Shown: piece by piece, positions 1 through 5,574 of the stretch
Layout of the letters: each line of letters opens with the position of its first letter
How positions within the stretch are numbered: the first letter of the stretch is position 1
DNA from: Rhodospirillales bacterium
GTDB taxonomy: Bacteria; Pseudomonadota; Alphaproteobacteria; Rhodospirillales; JASLLV01
Direction of reading: 5' to 3'
Assembly: GCA_030754475.1 (NCBI GenBank)
Contig: JASMAE010000034.1
Coordinates: 1-5,574, forward strand
DNA length: 5,574 nt
The notes under the pieces: generated by a model
The model's input: the letters and a program-made list of their open reading frames with translations, nothing else
What the model was told of the DNA's origin: nothing
The model's database searches: none
Position numbers and translations under genes: made by a program

Positions 1-870
1 GAAACGCTTGCGGATCTTTTCTATCGGCGCGAACGGGCCCGGATCCCTGCGTTCACCCGCGTGATCGTCGAAAGCTCAGGCCTCGCCGATCCGGCTCCGG
101 TTCTCCAGACCCTGATCGCAGAGCGCGCCATCGCGCATCGCTATCGGCTGGAATCCGTCGTCGCCACCGTCGATGCCCTCAACGGGCTGGCGACGCTGGC
201 GAGCCGCGACGAGGCCGTCAAGCAAGTCTCGGTATCGGACCGCGTGGTCTTGACCAAGACCGACCTCGTACCGGCGCGTGCAGACCGGTCCTTGCGGGCG
301 CGACTCGGCCGCCTCAATCCTGCGGCGCCCATCCTCACGGCCGTCAACGGCGCGATCGCGGCGGGCGACGTCTTCGACGGCGGGCTCTACGATCCGCAAG
401 CCAGATCCGCCGACGTGCTCGGATGGCTGAGGGACGAGGCCTATGCGGCCCACCATGACCACCACCACGATGGAGTGCAGACCCGGCATGGAGATGACAC
501 GCGCGCCTTTTGCCTTCGTGCGGACGCGCCGGTGGCGCTGGGCGAGCTTGAGGACTGGTTGAAGGGATTGCTCGCGCGGCGGGGCGCCCAGATTTACAGG
601 ATCAAGGGAATCGTCAACGTCGCGGGCCTCGACGGCCCGGCGGTGATCCATGGCGTCCACCACGTGTTGCATGCGCCGCTTGTGCTTTCGCGTTGGCCGT
701 CGCGGGACAGGCGGACCCGAATCGTGTTCATCACCCGGAACGTGGACGAGGACGAACTCGACCAAGAGTTTGCGGCTTTGTTTGCCCGCGGTTCGGGCGG
801 GGATATGCGGCGCGATCGCGCCACGCGGCCCGGCGCGAGGGGCCCGACGAGGGAAGTGACGAATGGCTGA
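1..870 (+). CDS. CobW/COG0523-family GTPase, 5'-truncated by window edge
   Basis: The frame is open from base 1 without a start, so this is the C-terminal 289 residues of a longer protein. Aligned to the complete paralogue at 2089-3156, about 83 N-terminal residues are missing, including the P-loop and CxCC metal motif. Visible are the family's Walker B-like stretch VIVESSGLADPAP (from 61), the guanine-specificity motif TKTD (253-264), a histidine-rich loop HHDHHHD (451-471) and the CobW C-terminal domain ending near RIVFITRNVDEDEL (718-756). Family members are GTP-dependent metallochaperones or metal-centre insertion factors, mostly cytosolic and for zinc or cobalt. The stop overlaps the start of the phosphotriesterase-like gene by 8 bases, implying one operon and translational coupling. 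GTG at 61 is internal, not a start: the codons before it match the paralogue (LADLFYRR against LRDLFVRR). The family call is firm. The metal and client are inferred. Confidence 0.93.
   Translation, partial: ETLADLFYRRERARIPAFTRVIVESSGLADPAPVLQTLIAERAIAHRYRLESVVATVDALNGLATLASRDEAVKQVSVSDRVVLTKTDLVPARADRSLRARLGRLNPAAPILTAVNGAIAAGDVFDGGLYDPQARSADVLGWLRDEAYAAHHDHHHDGVQTRHGDDTRAFCLRADAPVALGELEDWLKGLLARRGAQIYRIKGIVNVAGLDGPAVIHGVHHVLHAPLVLSRWPSRDRRTRIVFITRNVDEDELDQEFAALFARGSGGDMRRDRATRPGARGPTREVTNG
849..856 (+). promoter_or_regulatory. Ribosome binding site of the phosphotriesterase-like gene
   Basis: GAGGGAAG lies 6 bases before the ATG at 863, inside the end of the GTPase coding region. It fixes the start of the downstream gene and supports coupled translation across the 8-base overlap. 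Confidence 0.7.
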
Positions 871-1903
871 AGTGCGCGCTGGCAAGGGGAAGATCCAGAC
901 CGTCACCGGGCTGATGGAGCCCGCCGCGCTCGGCCCCACGCTAATGCACGAGCACCTGCTTTGGGACATCACGCGCCCGGAGGTGCTGGCAGACGGCGCC
1001 GCCGAGGTGATGGTTTCGCTGGACAACGTCTGGGAGGTCAATCGGCGCTCGACCCAGGATTTCGGCAACCAGCACATGACCGATCCGAGCGTCGCGCTGG
1101 ACGAAGTCAAGCGCTTGCGCGCCGACGGCGGCGGCGCCATCGTCGATCTGACCACCTTCGGCCTCAAGCCCGATCCAGCGGGCCTCAGGTACGTGTCGAA
1201 GGAATCGGGTGTGCCCATCGTCCAGGGCGCCGGCTACTACGTCGACGAATACATCCCCCGCGAGCGCAAGGATGCGTCCATCGACGAGCTCGCCCGCGAG
1301 ATCGTCGGACAGGTACGAGAGGGCTGCTGGGGCACCGACGTCCGCGCCGGTATCATCGGCGAGATCGGCTGCATGTGGCCGCTTCGCGATTTCGAGCGCC
1401 GTGTGCTGCAGGCCGCGGCCGTCGCGCAACGCGAGACCGGCGCCGCCATCAACGTCCATCCGGGGCGTCATTCGGACGCACCCTTCGAGGTGGTCGACGT
1501 GATCGCCGGCGCCGGCGGCGACGTGACCCGTCTCGTGATGAGCCACCTCGACCGAACTCTCTTTTCGGCGGACGAGGCCATCGCGCTCGCAGGCACGGGC
1601 TGCGTCGTCGAGTACGACTTCTTCGGCATCGAGACGTCATACTATTGGTTCGGCGACGCAGACCTTCCCACCGACTACATGCGGCTTCGCTACATCCGCG
1701 CCTTGATCGAGCGCGGGTTTCTCAGCCAAATCGTCATTTCCCACGACATCTGCACCAAGACGCGCCTGGTGGCGTACGGCGGACACGGCTACGGGCACAT
1801 CTTCCGCAACGTGGTGCCGCTGATGCGCGACAAGGGATTTTCCGAGGCCGAGATCGACGCCATCCTGGTCGAGAATCCACGGCGCATCCTGACGCTCGCC
1901 TGA
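863..1903 (+). CDS. Phosphotriesterase-family (Php/PTER-type) binuclear metallohydrolase
   Basis: This is a 346-residue TIM-barrel hydrolase of the amidohydrolase superfamily (phosphotriesterase family), expected in the cytosol as no signal peptide is seen. Expected metal ligands are present in order: H29 and H31 in LMHEHLLWD, E167 in IIGEIG, H199 in INVHPG, H228 in MSHLD and D295 in ISHD. A glutamate at the bridging position, where true phosphotriesterases have a carboxylated lysine, matches E. coli Php and mammalian PTER. The C-terminal VENPRRILTLA is a normal family ending, and the length fits. ATG 863 has a good ribosome binding site and overlaps the upstream CobW-type GTPase gene. The substrate cannot be read from sequence. 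Family members hydrolyse phosphotriesters, lactones or, for PTER, N-acetyltaurine. An amide, lactone or ester hydrolase is more likely than an organophosphate hydrolase. Confidence 0.93.
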   Translation: MAEVRAGKGKIQTVTGLMEPAALGPTLMHEHLLWDITRPEVLADGAAEVMVSLDNVWEVNRRSTQDFGNQHMTDPSVALDEVKRLRADGGGAIVDLTTFGLKPDPAGLRYVSKESGVPIVQGAGYYVDEYIPRERKDASIDELAREIVGQVREGCWGTDVRAGIIGEIGCMWPLRDFERRVLQAAAVAQRETGAAINVHPGRHSDAPFEVVDVIAGAGGDVTRLVMSHLDRTLFSADEAIALAGTGCVVEYDFFGIETSYYWFGDADLPTDYMRLRYIRALIERGFLSQIVISHDICTKTRLVAYGGHGYGHIFRNVVPLMRDKGFSEAEIDAILVENPRRILTLA

Positions 1904-2074
1904 GGGAGCTCCGGCGCCCAGGGCCGGCGCGCGCTTTCGACCCGCTGGACGGGCGACGACGCCCGGTTCGTCCGTCGCAAGAAGATGATCACGCTGATCC
2001 GCGATTCGGGCCTGAAACCCGGCGATCCGCTCGATCGCGATCTGTTCCCGGTGGTCTGGCGGCGTTCGGACTGA
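1904..2074 (+). pseudogene. Possible C-terminal gene remnant or very small ORF
   Basis: Directly after the phosphotriesterase-like stop, the same frame stays open for 56 codons to TGA at 2072-2074. By hand count 48 of the 56 codons end in G or C, as expected for real coding sequence here. The peptide looks protein-like, for example ARFVRRKKMITLIRDSGLKP and LDRDLFPVVWRRSD. The only ATG is at 1985, which would give just 29 residues with a poor ribosome binding site. I do not recognise the family. It could be the tail of a gene whose 5' part was lost, a tiny gene, or chance. The upstream protein ends at its normal family terminus, so a readthrough extension is less likely. It ends 14 bases before the convergent GTPase stop. 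Confidence 0.3.
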
Positions 2075-2088
2075 CGCGCGGAACGGCG

Positions 2089-3156
2089 CTATTCCGCCGC
2101 TTGGGGGTCGGTCACGAAGGCGCGGAAGCTCTCCTCGATCGCCCCTTGGCCGAGATCGCGGGTGATGAAGACGATGCGCGAGCGCCTATCGGGCCCGCGC
2201 CAGGCGGGAAGCGCCGCCGGGGGGTGGAACATGGCCTCGACGCCATGGATCGCGATCGGGGTGTCTGCGCCGGCGACGTTTAGGATGCCCTTGACGCGCA
2301 GCACGTTGTTGCCCTGGGTCGAAAGCAGCATCTCGATCCACTCGGCGAACCGCTCCCAGGCGATGGGTTCGTCCGCCGTCAGGCAGAACGCGCGAATGCG
2401 CGCATCGTGGCGGTTCACGTCGTTGTGCCCGTGGTCGTGGCCGTCGTGGCGGCTGCCGCGGGCGTAGGCCTCTTCGTTCAGCCATCTCTCGACGTCCGCC
2501 GTCTTGGTTTGGGGATCGAACAGCCCGGCGTCGAACAGCGCCGCCGGCGCCACGTCGCCGTGCTCGGCCACAATCACCCGAGCGCCCGGATTGAGGCCCG
2601 CGAGGCGTGCGCGCAACCGCGCAACGGTTTCGGGCTCGGCCAGGTCCGCCTTGGTCAGCACGATGCGGTCGGCGACCGCGGCCTGCTTGACGGACTCGGG
2701 ATGCGCGTCGAGCTGGCCGGAACCGTGATAGGCGTCCACGGTGGTGACGATGCCGTCCAGCCGATAGCGTTCCTCCAAGGTGGGATCGGCCATCAGGGTG
2801 TGGATGATGGGGGCGGGGTCGGCGAGGCCCGTGGTTTCCACCACCACGCGGCGGAAGGCGGGAATCTCGCCGCGCACGCGGCGGACGAACAAATCGCGTA
2901 ACGAATCGACCAGCTCGCCGCTCACGGTGCAGCAGATGCAGCCCGATTGCAGCAGCACGATCTCTTCGCTCACCTGCTGGACGAGAAGGTGGTCGAGGCC
3001 GATCTCGCCGAACTCGTTGACCAGGATCGCCGTCTCGTCCATGTCGTCGCGCGCAAGCAGCCGGTTGATCAGCGTCGTCTTCCCGCTTCCCAGGAATCCG
3101 GTGATCAACGAAAGCGGAATCGGCTCGGGCGTGAAACGCTCGGTATCGGGATCCAT
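2089..3156 (-). CDS. CobW/COG0523-family GTPase, putative metallochaperone
   Basis: This is a complete 355-residue SIMIBI-class P-loop GTPase. Walker A is GFLGSGKTT (residues 20-28), followed by NEFGEIGLD (47-55), the family metal motif CICC (73-76), VVVETTGLADPAP (104-116) and the guanine motif TKAD (168-171). A histidine-rich loop lies at 237-250 (RHDGHDHGHNDVNRH, bases 2407-2448), and the CobW C-terminal domain runs from about 254 to 347. Family members couple GTP hydrolysis to metal delivery, mostly zinc or cobalt. The protein is roughly half identical to the partial GTPase at the left edge, so the two are paralogues. The ATG at 3156 is the only plausible start before the P-loop, and GAGG lies 4 bases upstream, a short spacing. 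The gene starts 153 bases after the lipoprotein hydrolase stop, so it may have its own promoter. Metal and client are unknown. Confidence 0.95.
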   Translation of the reverse strand: MDPDTERFTPEPIPLSLITGFLGSGKTTLINRLLARDDMDETAILVNEFGEIGLDHLLVQQVSEEIVLLQSGCICCTVSGELVDSLRDLFVRRVRGEIPAFRRVVVETTGLADPAPIIHTLMADPTLEERYRLDGIVTTVDAYHGSGQLDAHPESVKQAAVADRIVLTKADLAEPETVARLRARLAGLNPGARVIVAEHGDVAPAALFDAGLFDPQTKTADVERWLNEEAYARGSRHDGHDHGHNDVNRHDARIRAFCLTADEPIAWERFAEWIEMLLSTQGNNVLRVKGILNVAGADTPIAIHGVEAMFHPPAALPAWRGPDRRSRIVFITRDLGQGAIEESFRAFVTDPQAAE

Positions 3157-3201
3157 GGGACCTCAAGCCCGGTCTTGGCGATCGCGCGCCGGGCGCGGAC
3201 A

Positions 3202-3215
3202 GGTTACCACCAACC
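3202..3215. promoter_or_regulatory. Short inverted repeat upstream of the complete GTPase gene
   Basis: GGTT-ACCACC-AACC is a perfect 4+4 base inverted repeat about 45 bases upstream of the GTPase start, in the only non-coding stretch before it. It lies where an operator would be expected, but it is short and does not match a Zur box or other operator that I know. Chance is possible. No convincing -35/-10 pair was found in 3157-3309. Confidence 0.15.
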
Positions 3216-3309
3216 GCGTGGCCGCCAAACGGCATTGGCTCGTGGGTGCGCCTCGCCCTCGGCGTCCGGTACGCCGCTTGGCGCACGCCCCCGCTCGGCC
3301 GGGCGGTCC

Positions 3310-4116
3310 TCAGTTCGAATGGGCCTTGATGAATTCAGCGATGAAGGCCACCACCGTTTCCTGGATGCCATGAAAGGTGTGAGGCGTTCCGGGGTGGCAC
3401 GGGTTCCGGCCATCGGTCCTGCCGCCCGAGAAGAATTCGACCTCGGCGACGGGCGCGCCCGTCAGCGCACGGGCGATCTCGCGCGCGCCTTGGGGCGGCG
3501 TCCCGCGGCACCCGTCGTCCTCGTGCGCCACCATCAGTGCCGGCGTGGTGACGTTGGCCAAGTTCATTCGCGTGATCGCGATCGACGACGAAGCCAGGAC
3601 GACACCGTCGATCGGGTGGCGGCCGTTGACGGCGGCGTTCGCGGCCGAGACGGTTCCCAGGCTGACGCCGATCACCCAGACCGGAAGGTCGGCACCGAGC
3701 TTGAGCCGCGCGACGACCGCGTCGGTGTCGGCGGCGTGATCCGGCCCGGCGCGAAACTGGAGTGACATTCCCTCGGGACCTTGCTGGTCCGAAGGCGCAT
3801 CCACCAACGCCGTGATAAAGCCGTGCGCCGCGAAGCGCTCGGCGTTGCCGGCGAGGAACCCGGGCAAGTCCGGGGCGTTCGCCTGTAGCGGCAACTTCCC
3901 GCTTCCACCCATGAACAGGACCGCGATGGCGACCGGCGAAGCGGTATCGTAGACGCGGACCCTTACCGTGGCACCGGGCCGGGGCTCCATGCTCAACGCC
4001 CCACTCGAAATCCCGGAACGACCGTCGAGGGAACCGGAACGTCCGTCGAGAATCGTGGCCGGCTGGCAGCCGAGAAGGGCGGCCGAGACGGCGCCGATCA
4101 CGATCCAGCGGTTCAT
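3310..4116 (-). CDS. Lipoprotein with alpha/beta-hydrolase fold
   Basis: The 268-residue product starts with a lipoprotein signal peptide: MNR, a hydrophobic run IVIGAVSAAL, then lipobox LLGC with C17 as the lipidated residue. An in-frame ATG at 4161 would add 15 residues in front and spoil the signal peptide, so 4116 is preferred. Neither start has a strong ribosome binding site. After a linker with a short repeat (LDGRSGSLDGRSG, 23-35) comes an alpha/beta-hydrolase domain: oxyanion-side loop FMGGSG (68-73), nucleophile elbow GVSLG with S152, likely acid at D200 or D201 in AHEDDGC, and likely catalytic H246 or H249 in PHTFHG. C203 and C240 could form a disulfide, fitting a location outside the cytoplasm. 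It is probably membrane-anchored in the periplasm and acts on an ester or similar bond; the substrate is unknown. It lies between the GcvPB-like and GTPase genes on the same strand. Confidence 0.85.
   Translation of the reverse strand: MNRWIVIGAVSAALLGCQPATILDGRSGSLDGRSGISSGALSMEPRPGATVRVRVYDTASPVAIAVLFMGGSGKLPLQANAPDLPGFLAGNAERFAAHGFITALVDAPSDQQGPEGMSLQFRAGPDHAADTDAVVARLKLGADLPVWVIGVSLGTVSAANAAVNGRHPIDGVVLASSSIAITRMNLANVTTPALMVAHEDDGCRGTPPQGAREIARALTGAPVAEVEFFSGGRTDGRNPCHPGTPHTFHGIQETVVAFIAEFIKAHSN
4013..4050 (-). repeat. 21-base tandem repeat (two copies) in the lipoprotein linker
   Basis: Two 17-base copies, 4013-4029 and 4034-4050, differ at one base and are separated by GGAA, giving a period of 21 bases or seven codons. 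They encode two LDGRSG units in the linker just after the lipidated cysteine. The repeat keeps frame, so copy number could vary without destroying the protein. Confidence 0.75.
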
Positions 4117-4240
4117 GCCCCGGCGCGGAGCGGAATACGTGACATGCGCGCAATGTACCATGCCCAGGGCGCCCGCTGGAACGGCGGGGTCCCGCCTTGG
4201 CTGGGGTTGCGGACTGGAGCCGGGTAAACGGAACTTGCGC

Positions 4241-4263
4241 TAGGCGCGCCGTTCGCACGCCTA
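4241..4263 (-). terminator. Candidate 3' hairpin after the GcvPB-like gene
   Basis: Read on the minus strand, this is UAGGCGUGC, loop GAACG, then GCGCGCCUA: a 9-base-pair stem with one U-G wobble, starting 25 bases after the stop codon at 4289. On the plus strand the wobble becomes a C-A mismatch, so the structure favours minus-strand RNA. No U tract follows, so it is not a classic intrinsic terminator. It may be a weak terminator or a stabilising 3' stem before the lipoprotein gene. Confidence 0.35.
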
Positions 4264-4288
4264 CAAGGCATCATCGCCTCTTTTGGGT

Positions 4289-5574
4289 TTATCCGGCGCC
4301 GCGCGCTCTCTTTTTCCGCTTGTACTGACGCCAGGTTACGGTGATCCGTTCGGGGTCCGTGGCGCTGGGCGCGGGGATTTTGTGGGTCACCGAACGATAG
4401 GGGGCGTTCTTGACCAGCTTGGGATCCTCGTAGGCCTCCTTGGAGATCTGGCGCAGCACCGCGACGAATTCGTCGATGTCGGCCTTGGAGTACGATTCAC
4501 AGGGCTCGAGGGTGAAGGGCTCGGCCACGACCCAAGGGTGGTGGCTCGTGCTGTAGTGCTGGATACCGTAGTCTGCCATCCGGCGGAGCACGTCGAAAGT
4601 GCCGACGCCGGTATCCTCCATCAGCTTTTCCCAGCTGTAGCGCACCTGTTCCAGGCGCCGCTTGCCCTCGGCGTAGGGGACCACGACTCCCGGGATCTCC
4701 CGGATCATCTTTTCCATGTAGTTGCTGTTGAGCACCGAGATTTCGGCGACCTCGCGCAGGCCCGCGGCCCCCATTTGCATGATCCAGGCATAGGCCCTGA
4801 GCACCAAATTGGCATTGCCCATGAAGGAACGCACGCGCCCGATGCTGTCCGGTTGATCGTAGTCCAGGGCGTACCGCGCACCGTCGAATACGATCCGGGG
4901 TACGGGGTGGAACTTGGCCAGCTCGCTTCTCGCACCTGCGGCTCCGACGGCCGGGCCGACGCTGCCGTGGGGGATGGAAAACGACTTGTGGAGATTGAAG
5001 TGACAGAGGTCGAATCCGGATTCCCGGGCCCGGATAATGCCCAGCATGCCGTTGAGGTTGGCCTGATCGTACGAGCAAATCGCGCCTGCGGCGTGGGCGG
5101 CGTCCACGAACTGGTCGATTCTCGGATTGTAGATGCCGGTGTCCTCGGGATTGGTGATGAAGACGCCGGCGGTGCGCTCCGAGAGCGCCGCCTTCATGGC
5201 ATCGAGGGACGGATAGCCGGCCTCGTCGGGCATCAGGGTGATGACCTTGTAGCCGGCGGTGGCGGGAGCCGCGGCATTGACGGGGTGGGAAAAGACGGTG
5301 GTGATGATTTCGTCGCGGTGCGCCTCGCCGCGGGCCGCGTGGTAGGCCTTGACGACGGAGGCATTGGTGTAGACGGCCTGGCCGCCGCCGCCGGGCTGGA
5401 ACGTGAAGGCGTCCAGCCCGGAGAGCTCCTTAAAGAACCCTTCCAGCTTGTGGTAAACCTCGAGGATGCCCTGGATGGTTTCCGAGTCCTGAAGGGGATG
5501 GATTTCGGTGATTCCCGGGTTCCGGCCGGCGATGTGTTCCTGCACCTTGGGGCTGTACTTCATGGTGCAAGTTC
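4289..5574 (-). CDS. gcvPB: Divergent GcvPB-like PLP enzyme (glycine dehydrogenase subunit 2 family), 5'-truncated by window edge
   Basis: The first ATG (5563) is not the start. The codons before it read TCT, giving TCTMKYSPK, which matches the internal family motif SCTMKYNPK, so roughly 70-85 N-terminal residues lie beyond base 5574. Numbering from that Met, PLP lysine K193 lies in NLHKSFSIPHG (codon 4985-4987), the probable pyridine-binding aspartate is D166 in YDQANLN, and IGRVRSFMGN (241-250) matches the family. Canonical GcvPB pairs with GcvPA to form the glycine-decarboxylating P-protein of the glycine cleavage system. Several signatures differ here: GSVGPAVG for the Gly-rich loop after PHG, SHPVNAAAP for SAHGTNPAS, DQANLN for DGANLN, and LEPCESYS for IEPTETES. 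The tail is basic (YKRKKRARGAG). The fold family is firm. Glycine as substrate is uncertain, and the gene symbol is given as a family name. A GcvPA-like partner may lie upstream, outside the window. Confidence 0.88.
   Translation of the reverse strand, partial: TCTMKYSPKVQEHIAGRNPGITEIHPLQDSETIQGILEVYHKLEGFFKELSGLDAFTFQPGGGGQAVYTNASVVKAYHAARGEAHRDEIITTVFSHPVNAAAPATAGYKVITLMPDEAGYPSLDAMKAALSERTAGVFITNPEDTGIYNPRIDQFVDAAHAAGAICSYDQANLNGMLGIIRARESGFDLCHFNLHKSFSIPHGSVGPAVGAAGARSELAKFHPVPRIVFDGARYALDYDQPDSIGRVRSFMGNANLVLRAYAWIMQMGAAGLREVAEISVLNSNYMEKMIREIPGVVVPYAEGKRRLEQVRYSWEKLMEDTGVGTFDVLRRMADYGIQHYSTSHHPWVVAEPFTLEPCESYSKADIDEFVAVLRQISKEAYEDPKLVKNAPYRSVTHKIPAPSATDPERITVTWRQYKRKKRARGAG

Noticed and set aside
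76..1218. Long minus-strand open frame of 380 codons
   Set aside because: It is antisense to the CobW GTPase and the start of the hydrolase, both with clear family motifs. Its low-complexity Arg/Pro/Ser product has no recognisable domain.
1911..1927. CCGGC-N7-GCCGG hairpin just after the hydrolase stop, as a terminator
   Set aside because: The stem is only five pairs, has no following T tract, and lies in very GC-rich sequence where such repeats arise by chance.
961..2283. Long plus-strand open frame of 440 codons
   Set aside because: It lies across the phosphotriesterase-like gene in another frame and then antisense to the GTPase. Its product is extremely rich in Arg, Ala and Gly with no motif, a typical shadow in GC-rich DNA.
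2186..3286. Minus-strand open frame of 366 codons in a second frame of the complete GTPase
   Set aside because: It is an Arg/Pro-rich overlapping frame. The frame at 2089-3156 carries the P-loop, CICC and TKAD motifs and is clearly the real one.
3157..3309. Cobalamin riboswitch or Zur box upstream of the CobW-type gene
   Set aside because: I looked because these genes are often controlled this way. There is no recognisable B12-box-like core and no AT-rich Zur palindrome.
4172..4195. CCCGC / GCGGG / CCCGC set able to form two alternative hairpins, like an attenuator
   Set aside because: The stems are five pairs each in GC-rich DNA, with no leader peptide or known ligand motif nearby. It is too weak to call regulatory.
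3335..4258. Minus-strand open frame of 307 codons overlapping the lipoprotein gene
   Set aside because: It is an Arg-rich out-of-frame product. The 3310-4116 frame has the lipobox, GVSLG elbow and catalytic His region.

Overview
The window is GC-rich DNA (strong G/C preference at third codon positions) carrying compact, bacterial-style genes. The gene families and codon use suggest a high-GC proteobacterium, possibly an alphaproteobacterium. That assignment is an inference, because no rRNA or taxonomic marker is present. Both outer genes run off the window.

Left part, plus strand (1-1903): the C-terminal three quarters of a CobW/COG0523 GTPase (1-870, start outside the window) overlaps by 8 bases a phosphotriesterase-family metallohydrolase (863-1903). 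The hydrolase has the full set of binuclear-metal ligands and uses a glutamate as bridging ligand, as in the Php/PTER branch. After its stop, the same frame stays open and codon-like to 2074 and may be a gene remnant.

Right part, minus strand, in order of transcription: a divergent GcvPB-like PLP enzyme (4289-5574, N-terminus outside), a small lipoprotein with an alpha/beta-hydrolase fold (3310-4116), and a second, complete CobW/COG0523 GTPase (2089-3156). The two GTPases are clear paralogues. They lie in opposite orientation on either side of the phosphotriesterase-like gene, and the two transcription units converge at about 2075-2088.

Working picture (inference): each GTPase has a CobW fold and a histidine-rich loop, features of metallochaperones of this family. 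The one translationally coupled to the metallohydrolase is a candidate dedicated metal-insertion factor for it. The GcvPB-like enzyme keeps the PLP lysine and the aspartate of the family, but several glycine-decarboxylase signature loops are changed together, so it may act on another substrate. Together the locus looks like an accessory catabolic cluster for a small amine, amide or ester rather than a housekeeping glycine cleavage operon. No mobile element, CRISPR array, tRNA, rRNA or recognisable riboswitch was seen. The gaps are all under 200 bases: 1904-2088, 3157-3309 and 4117-4288.
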